The notes beneath the pieces were generated by a model, which saw only the letters and a list, made by a program, of their open reading frames with translations, was not told where the DNA came from and made no database searches. The position numbers and the translations under genes were made by a program. This document shows positions 1 to 6,731 of a DNA stretch of 10,253 nucleotides, in pieces (positions within the stretch are counted from its first letter, which is position 1; each line of letters starts with the position of its first letter). Source of the DNA: CAYOBW01 sp964402115 (lineage in GTDB: Bacteria > Verrucomicrobiota > Kiritimatiellia > UBA8416 > CAYOBW01). Where the stretch lies: assembly GCA_964402115.1 (NCBI GenBank), contig CAYOBW010000263.1:1-10253 (forward strand), read 5' to 3'.

Positions 1-2175
1 CACGGGGCCGCCGTTGCAACTGATCCGATTCAGCTGGCTCGCGGCGAGCCCGGCGCCGGTCGTGCCGACGCGCAGCGTCACGCCGTCCACCAGCGTGCCC
101 TGGATGTTGAGCGTGCCCGTCCAGCTCCCGGCGAGCGCGCTGCTGTCCGCAAAACTCAGCGCGGAGCCCGCACCGATCACGAGCGTGCTGCTGCCGGTCG
201 TGACGAGCGTCCCGAGATCGTTCACCGCCGCCGCCGCGTTCTCCAGCGTGCCGCCGGCTAGCGTCACCGCCGTGCGCTGCGCGGTCAGGGCGCCGTTGCG
301 CAGCTGCAGCGTGCCGGCGTTGACCGTCGTGGCGCCCGTGTACGAGTTGGCGCCGGCGAGCGCCCAGGTCGTGGCGCCGTCTTTCCGCAGCGCCACCGAC
401 GTGCCGCTCCCGTTGCCGATGATCCCCTGGTACGTGTTGACGCCGGCGTTGCTGCCCGTGAGGGTCAACGTCCGCGCTCCGGCGGCAACCGCATTGGCCG
501 CGCCGGTCAGGGTCAGCGTGGCCGCGGCATCCGCGCCCGAGGCGTCGATGACGTTCGCCGTGCCGTCGATCACGATCCCGCGGTCGCACGCGCTGGCCGT
601 GCTGCCCGCATACTTGAGCGTGCCGCCCGTGCTCCTGAAGTACACGCGGTTGCGGGTGGCGTCCGTGGCCCTGCCGAGCGAGCTGGCCTCGTTCAGGTTC
701 GCCAGCTTCGTCACCACGGTCATGCCGCCGTTCACGATGTACCACCAGCCGTCAAAGGTGTTGGCCGGGTTGGCGAGCGTCCACGCGCCGGCGCCCTGCT
801 GATAGACGGCGTAGTCGTTGCCGGTCCCGCTCACCCCGCCGCTGATCAGGCCGTTGAGGGTGACGTTGCCGGCGCCGCCGACGTAGTTGTTCCCGCCGAG
901 CGCGATGTCGCCGTTGATCACCGCCGTGTTGACCGTGTCGCTGTTGGCAAGGCAGCCCGTGGCGCTCGGACCAATACTGGCGAACTGGATAATGACGGCG
1001 TTGGCGATCGTCTTCCCGTTCAGGTCGAGCTGCGACGACGTTGAGGCCGGGCCGACAATAGTGACCGAGCCGCTGCTCAGGCTCGTCGCATGCCCCACCC
1101 TGACCGTGCCGTTCTCGATCGTGGTGTTGCCGCCGTAGGTGTTCGCCACGGAAAGCACCAGCGTGCCCGTTCCCGATTGCGTCAGCCCCGCGGCCAGCGG
1201 GCCGGAGATCGGCCCCGCCCAAGTGACCGTCTTGCCGTTAGTGTTGATGTAGGCCCTCTTCGTGGCCGCTATGGTCGTGGTCATGGTGGACAGCGAGGCG
1301 GTGTTGTTCCGCAGCGTGAACGTCCCGCCGCCGAAGTTGAAGGTCTGAAAGGTATAGGGAGCTCCCAGCGTGCCAAATGTTGAGGTCAGCGTGCCCCCGT
1401 TGAGGTTGTACGTGCCGTGGCCACCGCCGATGCCAAGCTGTATACCCTGAGCATCGTTCAGAGTCTGGACCGTCCCTCCATTCTGCGTAAATACGCCGGT
1501 GTTGCTGGCCGCGGCCCACCCGAGATAAATGCCTGCGCCCACGGACAGCGAGCCACCGTTGATCGTGTAGTTGCCGGCGCCCGTAAGCGCGGGCCCACCG
1601 GTCCCATCATTGCGCCCAACCATCATGTAGGTCGTCGTCGTCACGCTCCCGCCGTCCTGGATCACGCTGCCGCCGGAGCCGACCACAATCCGGTTGGCCG
1701 TTGAGGACAGTCCGCCAGAGCATGTCAGCGTCGCGGCGCCGTTGCCGCTCACGTACAGGTTGCCTCCCAGCGGGGCGCTGATCGCGGCATCGGCATTCAG
1801 CACATAGACGCCTACACCGGCTGCGCCCGGTCCGGTGACCGTCAGCGCGCTGGCGCCGCCAATCGAGTAGCCCGCGCCGTCGAACGTCAGGCTGTTCGCC
1901 GAGGCCGGGGCGGCCAGCGTGATGGCAGCCGTGGGCCCGCCCACGACAAGCGCATTGAAATGCGCGTCGCTCCCGGCCACCCACGCGCCGCCGCTCGTGT
2001 CGCCCGGGGCCGCTTTCCAGTTGCCGGCGCCCCAGGCGCCGGCGCCGCCGTCGATGTCGGCTGTGCCGGGAACCACGTCGTAGTACTGGGCCGCGCCCCA
2101 CGCCGGCGCCGCGCCGAACGCCAGAGCGGCCGACAGCAGCAGTCCGTTCCCGATCCGCGATATGCAGCGTTTCAT
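1..2175 (-). CDS. Secreted autotransporter-associated beta-strand repeat protein, shorter paralogue (3' end cut by window edge)
   Basis: The frame is open from ATG at 2175 to base 1 (725 codons, no stop on direct reading). A stop codon lies just upstream in frame, and GGAGG (2183-2187) sits 7 bases before the ATG. Residues 1-27 form a signal peptide (basic start, hydrophobic core, Ala-Trp-Gly-Ala cleavage region). Residues about 200-266 carry Gly/Asn-rich segments such as GVFTQNGGTV and GTYNLNGGTLTS. Repeats of the PATR type (PF12951/TIGR02601: xxNTYxGxTTVxxGTLxL) occur near residues 335-360, 465-490 and 600-625. These repeats are known to build right-handed beta-solenoids in exported proteins. 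The protein aligns end to end with the product of the gene just upstream, except for one large missing block, so about 20 residues plus the stop should lie outside the window. No enzymatic motif is visible. Function is unknown; a surface or secreted structural or adhesive role is an inference. Confidence 0.85.
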   Translation of the reverse strand, partial: MKRCISRIGNGLLLSAALAFGAAPAWGAAQYYDVVPGTADIDGGAGAWGAGNWKAAPGDTSGGAWVAGSDAHFNALVVGGPTAAITLAAPASANSLTFDGAGYSIGGASALTVTGPGAAGVGVYVLNADAAISAPLGGNLYVSGNGAATLTCSGGLSSTANRIVVGSGGSVIQDGGSVTTTTYMMVGRNDGTGGPALTGAGNYTINGGSLSVGAGIYLGWAAASNTGVFTQNGGTVQTLNDAQGIQLGIGGGHGTYNLNGGTLTSTFGTLGAPYTFQTFNFGGGTFTLRNNTASLSTMTTTIAATKRAYINTNGKTVTWAGPISGPLAAGLTQSGTGTLVLSVANTYGGNTTIENGTVRVGHATSLSSGSVTIVGPASTSSQLDLNGKTIANAVIIQFASIGPSATGCLANSDTVNTAVINGDIALGGNNYVGGAGNVTLNGLISGGVSGTGNDYAVYQQGAGAWTLANPANTFDGWWYIVNGGMTVVTKLANLNEASSLGRATDATRNRVYFRSTGGTLKYAGSTASACDRGIVIDGTANVIDASGADAAATLTLTGAANAVAAGARTLTLTGSNAGVNTYQGIIGNGSGTSVALRKDGATTWALAGANSYTGATTVNAGTLQLRNGALTAQRTAVTLAGGTLENAAAAVNDLGTLVTTGSSTLVIGAGSALSFADSSALAGSWTGTLNIQGTLVDGVTLRVGTTGAGLAASQLNRISCNGGPV
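181..300 (-). repeat. Paralogous repeat copy A (3' part of the repeat-protein genes)
   Basis: By direct alignment this 120-base stretch matches 2441-2560 without gaps, with 9 differences by my count (about 92% identity). It encodes the segment containing ALTAQRTAVTLAGGTLENAA in both proteins. The identity is higher than in the flanking sequence and marks a duplication or a later conversion tract. Confidence 0.85.
1384..1440 (-). repeat. Paralogous repeat copy A (GTYNLNGG segment)
   Basis: This 57-base stretch matches 4589-4645 with 5 differences by hand count. It encodes QLGIGGGHGTYNLNGGTLT in the shorter protein and the equivalent segment in the longer one. It shows that the N-terminal halves are also paralogous. 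Confidence 0.8.
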
Positions 2176-2182
2176 AACTCAA

Positions 2183-2187
2183 CCTCC
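2183..2187 (-). promoter_or_regulatory. Ribosome binding site of the shorter repeat-protein gene
   Basis: The minus strand reads GGAGG here, 7 bases before the ATG at 2175. It lies inside the 22-base gap after the stop of the preceding gene. The strong site fixes the start, and the short gap argues for co-transcription of the two genes. Confidence 0.7.
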
Positions 2188-2197
2188 CCCGCAAACC

Positions 2198-5100
2198 TCA
2201 CCGCACAATCAACACCGTTCCCGCCGATCCCTTGACAACGTAGCCTGCCGCGGTAATCCGCACCTGTCCACCGCCATTGCGCAGGCACGCGAGCTGACTT
2301 GAGTCGAGGCCGGACGCGTCCGTGCCCACGCGCAAGGTGACTCCGTCAATCAGCGTGCCGACGATGGTCAGCGTCCCGCTCCAGTTCCCGGCCAGGGCGG
2401 CGCTGTTCTGAAAGCTCAGGGCCGCGCCCTCGCCGACGGCGAGCGTGCTGTTGCCGGTCGTGACGAGCGTGGCGAGATCGTTCACCGCCCCCGCCGCGTT
2501 CTCCAGCGTGCCGCCGGCAAGCGTGACCGCCGTGCGCTGGGCGGTCAGGGCGCCGTTCCTCAGCAGCAGCGTCCCCTCCTCCACCGTCGTCGCGCCGGTG
2601 TAAGTATTGGCGCCGGCGAGGGCCCAGGTCGTTGAGCCCCTTTTCGTCAGCGCCACGCCGCCGCTGCCGTTGTCGATGTTGCCCGCGTAGGCGTTCACCC
2701 CCGCGTTGCTCCCCGTCAGGATCAGCGTCCGCGTGCCGGCCGAGACCGCGTTGGCCGCGCCCGTCCAGGTGAGCGTGGCGGAAGCGCTCGCGCCCGAGGC
2801 ATCCAGGGCGCCGATCACCGCATTCTGCGCGCCCAGCGCAATCGTGCGGTCGCAGGCGCTGGCCTCCGCGCCGATGTACTTGAGCGTGCCGCCCGTGAGC
2901 CAGAACTTCAGGTAGTTGGCCGCGGCCGTCGTGGGCTGGCCCAGCGAGCTCGGCTCGTTCAGGTTCCCCAGCTTCGTCACGGCGAGGGTGCCGCTCTGGA
3001 TGTAGGTGAAGCCGTCGTAGGTGTTCGCCGGGTTGGCGAGCGTCCACGTGCCGGCGCCTTCCTTCAACAGGGCGTACACGCCGTTGGTCACGCCGCCGCT
3101 GACCAGGCCGTTCACGACGACGTTCCCGGCGCCGCCGAAGTAGTTGTTGCCGCCGAGCGCAAGGGGGCCGTTGAGGGCGGCGGTGTTGCCCGCGTCGCTG
3201 TTGACCAGGCAACCCGGAGCTGCCGGCGCGCCGCCGCAGGCCCCGAAGCCGGTGGCCACCGCGTTGCCGATCGTCTGGCCGTTGAGGTCGAGCTGCGAGC
3301 TGGTGCTGTTGGGGCCCGGAAGCGTGACCGTGCCGACGCTCAGCGCCGCGGGACTGGCGAGCTGGAGGATGCCGGCGCTGACGGTCGTATTGCCGGTGAA
3401 CGTATTGGTCCCGGAGAGGATCACCCTGCCCGCGCCGGATTTCACGAGGTTGCCGAGGCCGCCGCCGCCTCGAATCGTCTGGCCGAACGCCCACGCGCCG
3501 GTGCAGCTGAGCTCCAGCGTTCCGTCGTTCAACGCGATGTCCGTGCCGAACGCGGCCGTGTCCGCCAGCTTCAGCGTGCCGGCGTTGACCGTCGTCGTGC
3601 CGGTGTACGTGATGTTGGTGCCGCTGAGCGTCTGCGTGCCCGTGCCGGTCTTCACGAGCGCCGCCCCGCTACCGGTCACGGCGCCCGCCGCGGTGTACGC
3701 GCCGTTGTCGCCGCCGACGGTCAGCGTCTTGTCGTGCAGCTTGACCGTCGTGGCGGCCCCGCAGTCGAGGCTCCCGATCGCCTCGTTCGCGAGCAGCTCG
3801 AACGTGGCCGTACCCGAGAGCTGGATGCGGTTGTCGTCGGGGATGGCGCTGCCGCCCTCCACCTGCAGCGTGGTGCCGTTCCAGATGGGCGTGCGGTGCT
3901 CGGCGGCGCCGAAGGTGTTCGTGCCGGACAGCTTCACCGTGGCGCTGCCGTAGATGACCGCGAAGTACCCCGNNNNNNNNNNNNNNNNNNNNNNNNNNNN
4001 NNNNNNNNNNNNNNNNNNNNNNNNNNNNNNNNNNNNNNNNNNNNNNNNNNNNNNNNNNNNNNNNNNNNNNNNGTCCGAGCCCAGCTTGAGGGTGCCGGCG
4101 CTGACCAGCGTGCTGCCGGAGTAGCTGTTGTTCCCGGCCAGCGTGGCGGCGCCCATCCCGGAGAGCACGCTCCCCTCGCCGCTGATGGCATTGTCCACCG
4201 TGTAGCTGCCCGTCCGCTGGAAGCGCACGGTGGCGCCCGCGTGGACCACGATGTTCCCCGCCACCGAACCGGCGACCGTCCCGTTACCCAGCCACAGCGC
4301 GCCCACGTCAACCGTCGTGTCTCCCGCATAGGTATTGGTGGCGCAAAGGCAAAGGTAGCTGGGCCCGGGCCCGGCCGCCGCCCCGGTCAGCGTCAGGCCG
4401 GCGGCGCCCGCCCCCGTGATCGGGCCCAGCCACTGGACCGTGTAGCCGTTCGGATTGACCAGCGCGGTCGCGCCGTCCGCGATCGTCGTCGTCATGTTGG
4501 CCCAGGTGCTGCAGGCGGCCCGCGCCCGGTACGTCCCGCCGCCGAAGTTGAAGTCCGCCGAGCCGGGGCTGGTCGTGTTGAACGTGCTGGTCAGCGTGCC
4601 GCCGTTGAGGTTGTACGTGCCGTGCCCCCCGCTGATGCCGAGCTGCAGCCCCTGGTTGTTGGCTTGCAGTTCGACCGTTCCGCCGTTCTGCGTGAACACG
4701 CCCGTGTTGCCCGCGCCGTTCCAGCCCAGGTACATGCCGTAGGCAATGGTTAGAGAGCCGCTGTTCAGCGTGTACGTTCCCGTCCCGGACAGTGACGGCC
4801 CGGTGGCGCCGTTGTTGTAGCCGAGCATCAGGTAGCTGGCCGTCGCGACGTCGCCGCCTTCCTGAATCACCCGGCCCCCGGCGCCCACGACAATCCGATT
4901 CGGCGTCGTGGCCAGTCCGCCGGAGAGGGTCAGCGCGGCCGTTCCGTTGCCGACCACGTAGAGATTGCCGGCGAGCGGCGCGCTGATGGACGCGTCGGCG
5001 TTCAGCACATAGTTCCCGGTTGTCGAGGGATTGCCGCTGTTCGTCAGCGTTCCGGCGCCGCCGATGGAGTAGCCTGCGCCGTCGAAGACCAGGGCGTTGA

Positions 5101-5398
5101 CCGCCACGGGGGCCGCCAGCGTGAGCGCCACCGTGTCCGGCAGGCCGACGAGGGCGTTGAACCGGGCATCCGACCCGGAAACCCAGGCGGTGCCCTCGGC
5201 GCCGTCGGGCGCGGTTTTCCAGTTGGCGTCGCTCCAGTTCCCCGTGCCGCCGTCGATCGCCGCGGTGCCGGGCAGCGCATCGTAGTACAGGTTCGCGCCC
5301 CGCGCCGCCGGCGCCGGGCCCAGAAGGCCCGCCGCAAGGCCCGCCACCACCCACGCAACGCCCGCCAGCTGCGTCATCTGCATGCGCATACGTTCCAT
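2198..5398 (-). CDS. Secreted autotransporter-associated beta-strand repeat protein, long paralogue (contains assembly gap)
   Basis: The product is 1066 residues as drawn, including 33 unknown residues at the N gap (about 443-476). The ATG at 5398 is preceded by GAGGT (5405-5409) at 6 bases; in-frame ATGs at 5389, 5383 and 5377 are alternatives. The frame stays open upstream into the regulator, but only as a shadow. Residues 1-35 form a signal peptide with a Pro/Ala-rich cleavage region, followed by NLYYDALPGT, matching QYYDVVPGT in the paralogue. PATR-type repeats are seen near residues 354-374, 415-440, 587-620, 660-690, 780-810 and 927-960. The C-terminus ends in a small domain (VRITAAGYVVKGSAG) and VLIVR. 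There is no autotransporter barrel, PEP-CTERM, LPXTG or type IX sorting signal. Both sides of the gap are in the same frame as drawn, and both ends match the paralogue, so a single gene is likely, although true gap length is unknown. Role unknown; probably exported and structural. Confidence 0.85.
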   Translation of the reverse strand: MERMRMQMTQLAGVAWVVAGLAAGLLGPAPAARGANLYYDALPGTAAIDGGTGNWSDANWKTAPDGAEGTAWVSGSDARFNALVGLPDTVALTLAAPVAVNALVFDGAGYSIGGAGTLTNSGNPSTTGNYVLNADASISAPLAGNLYVVGNGTAALTLSGGLATTPNRIVVGAGGRVIQEGGDVATASYLMLGYNNGATGPSLSGTGTYTLNSGSLTIAYGMYLGWNGAGNTGVFTQNGGTVELQANNQGLQLGISGGHGTYNLNGGTLTSTFNTTSPGSADFNFGGGTYRARAACSTWANMTTTIADGATALVNPNGYTVQWLGPITGAGAAGLTLTGAAAGPGPSYLCLCATNTYAGDTTVDVGALWLGNGTVAGSVAGNIVVHAGATVRFQRTGSYTVDNAISGEGSVLSGMGAATLAGNNSYSGSTLVSAGTLKLGSDXXXXXXXXXXXXXXXXXXXXXXXXXXXXXXXXXXGYFAVIYGSATVKLSGTNTFGAAEHRTPIWNGTTLQVEGGSAIPDDNRIQLSGTATFELLANEAIGSLDCGAATTVKLHDKTLTVGGDNGAYTAAGAVTGSGAALVKTGTGTQTLSGTNITYTGTTTVNAGTLKLADTAAFGTDIALNDGTLELSCTGAWAFGQTIRGGGGLGNLVKSGAGRVILSGTNTFTGNTTVSAGILQLASPAALSVGTVTLPGPNSTSSQLDLNGQTIGNAVATGFGACGGAPAAPGCLVNSDAGNTAALNGPLALGGNNYFGGAGNVVVNGLVSGGVTNGVYALLKEGAGTWTLANPANTYDGFTYIQSGTLAVTKLGNLNEPSSLGQPTTAAANYLKFWLTGGTLKYIGAEASACDRTIALGAQNAVIGALDASGASASATLTWTGAANAVSAGTRTLILTGSNAGVNAYAGNIDNGSGGVALTKRGSTTWALAGANTYTGATTVEEGTLLLRNGALTAQRTAVTLAGGTLENAAGAVNDLATLVTTGNSTLAVGEGAALSFQNSAALAGNWSGTLTIVGTLIDGVTLRVGTDASGLDSSQLACLRNGGGQVRITAAGYVVKGSAGTVLIVR
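2441..2560 (-). repeat. Paralogous repeat copy B (3' part of the repeat-protein genes)
   Basis: Partner of 181-300, at a constant offset of 2260 bases. Identity falls immediately beyond 2560, where the second copy differs at many more positions per 60 bases. Confidence 0.85.
3973..4072. other. Assembly gap (100 N)
   Basis: Exactly 100 undetermined bases lie inside the long repeat-protein gene. A round 100 is commonly a placeholder for unknown length. The gap falls in a repeat-rich stretch, where short-read assembly tends to break, so the real number of repeats is uncertain. Confidence 0.97.
4589..4645 (-). repeat. Paralogous repeat copy B (GTYNLNGG segment)
   Basis: Partner of 1384-1440. 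It encodes QLGISGGHGTYNLNGGTLT in the longer protein. Confidence 0.8.
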
Positions 5399-5445
5399 TC
5401 CCCGACCTCGTACCCCGCTGCGCGCAACCACCGCGCAACCGACCT

Positions 5446-6561
5446 TCACGACGAACCCCGCTGGATCAGCCGCGGCGCGACCAGCACGCGCCGCTCCTGC
5501 TCCGGCAGGCCCCCCTCCGTGATCATCTGCTCCAGCATCGTCACCATGGCGTGCGCCGCCACGTCGTACCGCAAGCTGATGCTGGTGAGCGGCGGGTCCG
5601 TCCAGTCGGCCAGGTAGTGGTTGAGATACCCGACCACGGCGACGTCCTGGGGGACGCGCAGCCCGCGCGCCCGCAGGAGCCGGATGAAGACGCTGGCCCA
5701 GTAGTCGTTGTGCGCCACGATCGCGTCCGCCCGCTCCCGGACCACGAGGTGGTCGAGCGCCCGCTCCGCCACCTCCGTCGGAAAGTACCACGTCCCGCTG
5801 GCGTTGTCGTAGCTCCCGCACACCCAGTCCGGCTGCTGCCCGTCGAACGTCAGGTGCGGATCGAACGGGATCCTCAGCGACTCGATGGCCTCGCGGTACC
5901 CCGCCAGGCGCGCCGGACCGCCGAACGCGCGCATGTTTTCGACCGCCAGCCCGATGCGCCGGCGCCCGCGGCTGACCAGATGCCCGACCGCCATGCGCAC
6001 GGCCGCGGCGCGGTCCGCCGTGACAAACGCCGCCCCGGGGATGCCCGGGTCCTCGTAGAAGACCGTGTTCGGATGCGTGCGCAGCAGCGCCGCGCGGTCG
6101 CCCGGCCACCACCGGTGAATGGCGCAGAAGACCCCGTCCACGCCCCGGTGCGACAAGGCCTCCACCTCCGCGTCGAAGCGGTCGGGCCCCGCCTGCGGAT
6201 TGCCGACGGTATTGCAGATGACCGTACGGCACCCCAGCTTGATGGATTCGATGTCCAGATCCTGGACCAGGAATGAGCGCAGCGGGTCGCCCGCCGAAGC
6301 AACCAGGATCCCGTACATGTAGGTCCGCTTCCCGCGGAGTTGCCGCGCGGCCATGTGCGGCGTGTAGCGCAGCGCGGCGGCAACCTTGCGCACCCGCGCA
6401 ATCGTGGCTGCGCTGGCGCGCGAGTTGCCCTTGCCGGCATTGAGAATATTGCCGGCCACGCCGATCGAAACCCCCGCCTGCCGGGCCACGTCGGCCAGTC
6501 GGGACGGCTTGCCCCCGGCTCCCGGCACGCTGGAATCCGCTCGTGGCACAACCGCACTCAC
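5446..6561 (-). CDS. LacI-family transcriptional regulator
   Basis: The product is 371 residues, starting at GTG (6561) with AAGGAG (6568-6573) at 6 bases, so the GTG start is well supported. After an 18-residue N-terminal extension, residues 21-45 form the LacI helix-turn-helix (RLADVARQAGVS...NILNAG). Residues 66-78 (YTPHMAARQLRGK) form the hinge helix, with Leu75 aligning to the minor-groove leucine (Leu56) of LacI. Residues about 80-371 are the periplasmic-binding-protein-like effector domain, including YMYGILVASAGD, the GVDGVFCAI strand, RADAIVAHND and the usual late segment DVAVVGYLNHYLADWTDPPLTSI. The family binds palindromic operators as dimers and responds to sugars or nucleosides. 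The recognition helix is unusual: the common Thr-Val-Ser-Arg is Val-Ala-Gly-Asn (residues 35-38). The stop lies 47 bases before the long repeat-protein gene, so that gene pair is the likeliest target along with the regulator itself. The ligand cannot be told from sequence. Confidence 0.93.
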   Translation of the reverse strand: MSAVVPRADSSVPGAGGKPSRLADVARQAGVSIGVAGNILNAGKGNSRASAATIARVRKVAAALRYTPHMAARQLRGKRTYMYGILVASAGDPLRSFLVQDLDIESIKLGCRTVICNTVGNPQAGPDRFDAEVEALSHRGVDGVFCAIHRWWPGDRAALLRTHPNTVFYEDPGIPGAAFVTADRAAAVRMAVGHLVSRGRRRIGLAVENMRAFGGPARLAGYREAIESLRIPFDPHLTFDGQQPDWVCGSYDNASGTWYFPTEVAERALDHLVVRERADAIVAHNDYWASVFIRLLRARGLRVPQDVAVVGYLNHYLADWTDPPLTSISLRYDVAAHAMVTMLEQMITEGGLPEQERRVLVAPRLIQRGSS

Positions 6562-6567
6562 AGCCCA

Positions 6568-6573
6568 CTCCTT
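6568..6573 (-). promoter_or_regulatory. Ribosome binding site deciding the GTG start of the LacI-family gene
   Basis: The minus strand reads AAGGAG, 6 bases before the GTG at 6561. No in-frame ATG near this position has a comparable site, so GTG is preferred as the start. Confidence 0.7.
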
Positions 6574-6638
6574 CCCCGCGGGCGAAGCACCCGCGCGGCC
6601 CTTTCAAGCCGCGCCGCCACGGGACAGACCACCGCCCG

Positions 6639-6653
6639 CCAACCTCAGGTTGG
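6639..6653. promoter_or_regulatory. Second short palindrome near the predicted transcription start
   Basis: CCAACCTCAGGTTGG is a perfect 7-bp inverted repeat around one central base. Its centre is about 30.5 bp from the centre of the larger palindrome, close to three helical turns. Both palindromes contain an AGGT core in each half. It may be an auxiliary operator or a small leader hairpin; the sequence alone does not decide. Confidence 0.35.
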
Positions 6654-6656
6654 ACC

Positions 6657-6686
6657 AGCATGCCAAATGACCTAACGTAAGGTCAA
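6657..6686 (-). promoter_or_regulatory. Candidate promoter of the regulator and repeat-protein operon
   Basis: On the minus strand, TTGACC (6681-6686) is followed after 18 bases by CATGCT (6657-6662), which is preceded by TGG as in an extended -10 element. The -10 match is weak (3 of 6). The palindrome at 6668-6685 covers most of the -35 box and spacer. Predicted transcription would start near 6650, leaving a leader of about 90 bases. Confidence 0.3.
6668..6685. promoter_or_regulatory. Candidate LacI-type operator palindrome
   Basis: TGACCTAACGTAAGGTCA is an 18-bp inverted repeat with 8 of 9 half-site positions matching and CpG exactly at the centre (6676/6677). That is the geometry of LacI/GalR-family operators. 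It lies 107 bases upstream of the regulator start and overlaps a candidate -35 box, so binding would be expected to repress. No second copy of this motif was found in the window by eye. Assignment to this regulator is an inference from position and shape. Confidence 0.6.
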
Positions 6687-6731
6687 TGGGAAAATGGCTT
6701 CATTACCGCAGGTCCAGCACCGTCGCCGGCC

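Noticed and set aside
14..802. Long plus-strand open frame rich in Val, Pro, Ala and Ser, opposite the shorter repeat-protein gene
   Set aside because: It is the antisense shadow of a GC-rich repeat gene: no ribosome site, no recognisable domain, and the minus frame has a signal peptide and family repeats. The same holds for the plus-strand frames at 3144-3953 and 3734-4753.
1..5398. CRISPR-like or tandem satellite array
   Set aside because: The repeated sequence is protein-coding, with irregular spacing and degenerate units and no spacer pattern.
5422..5440. Direct repeat GCGCAACC twice, 11 bases apart, before the long repeat-protein gene
   Set aside because: It is short, GC-rich and without symmetry or conserved context; chance is sufficient.
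5399..6661. Upstream extension of the long repeat-protein frame through the regulator gene
   Set aside because: The extension is low-complexity Arg/Gly/Ala sequence overlapping a clear LacI-family gene. The start at 5398 has a ribosome site and a signal peptide directly after it.
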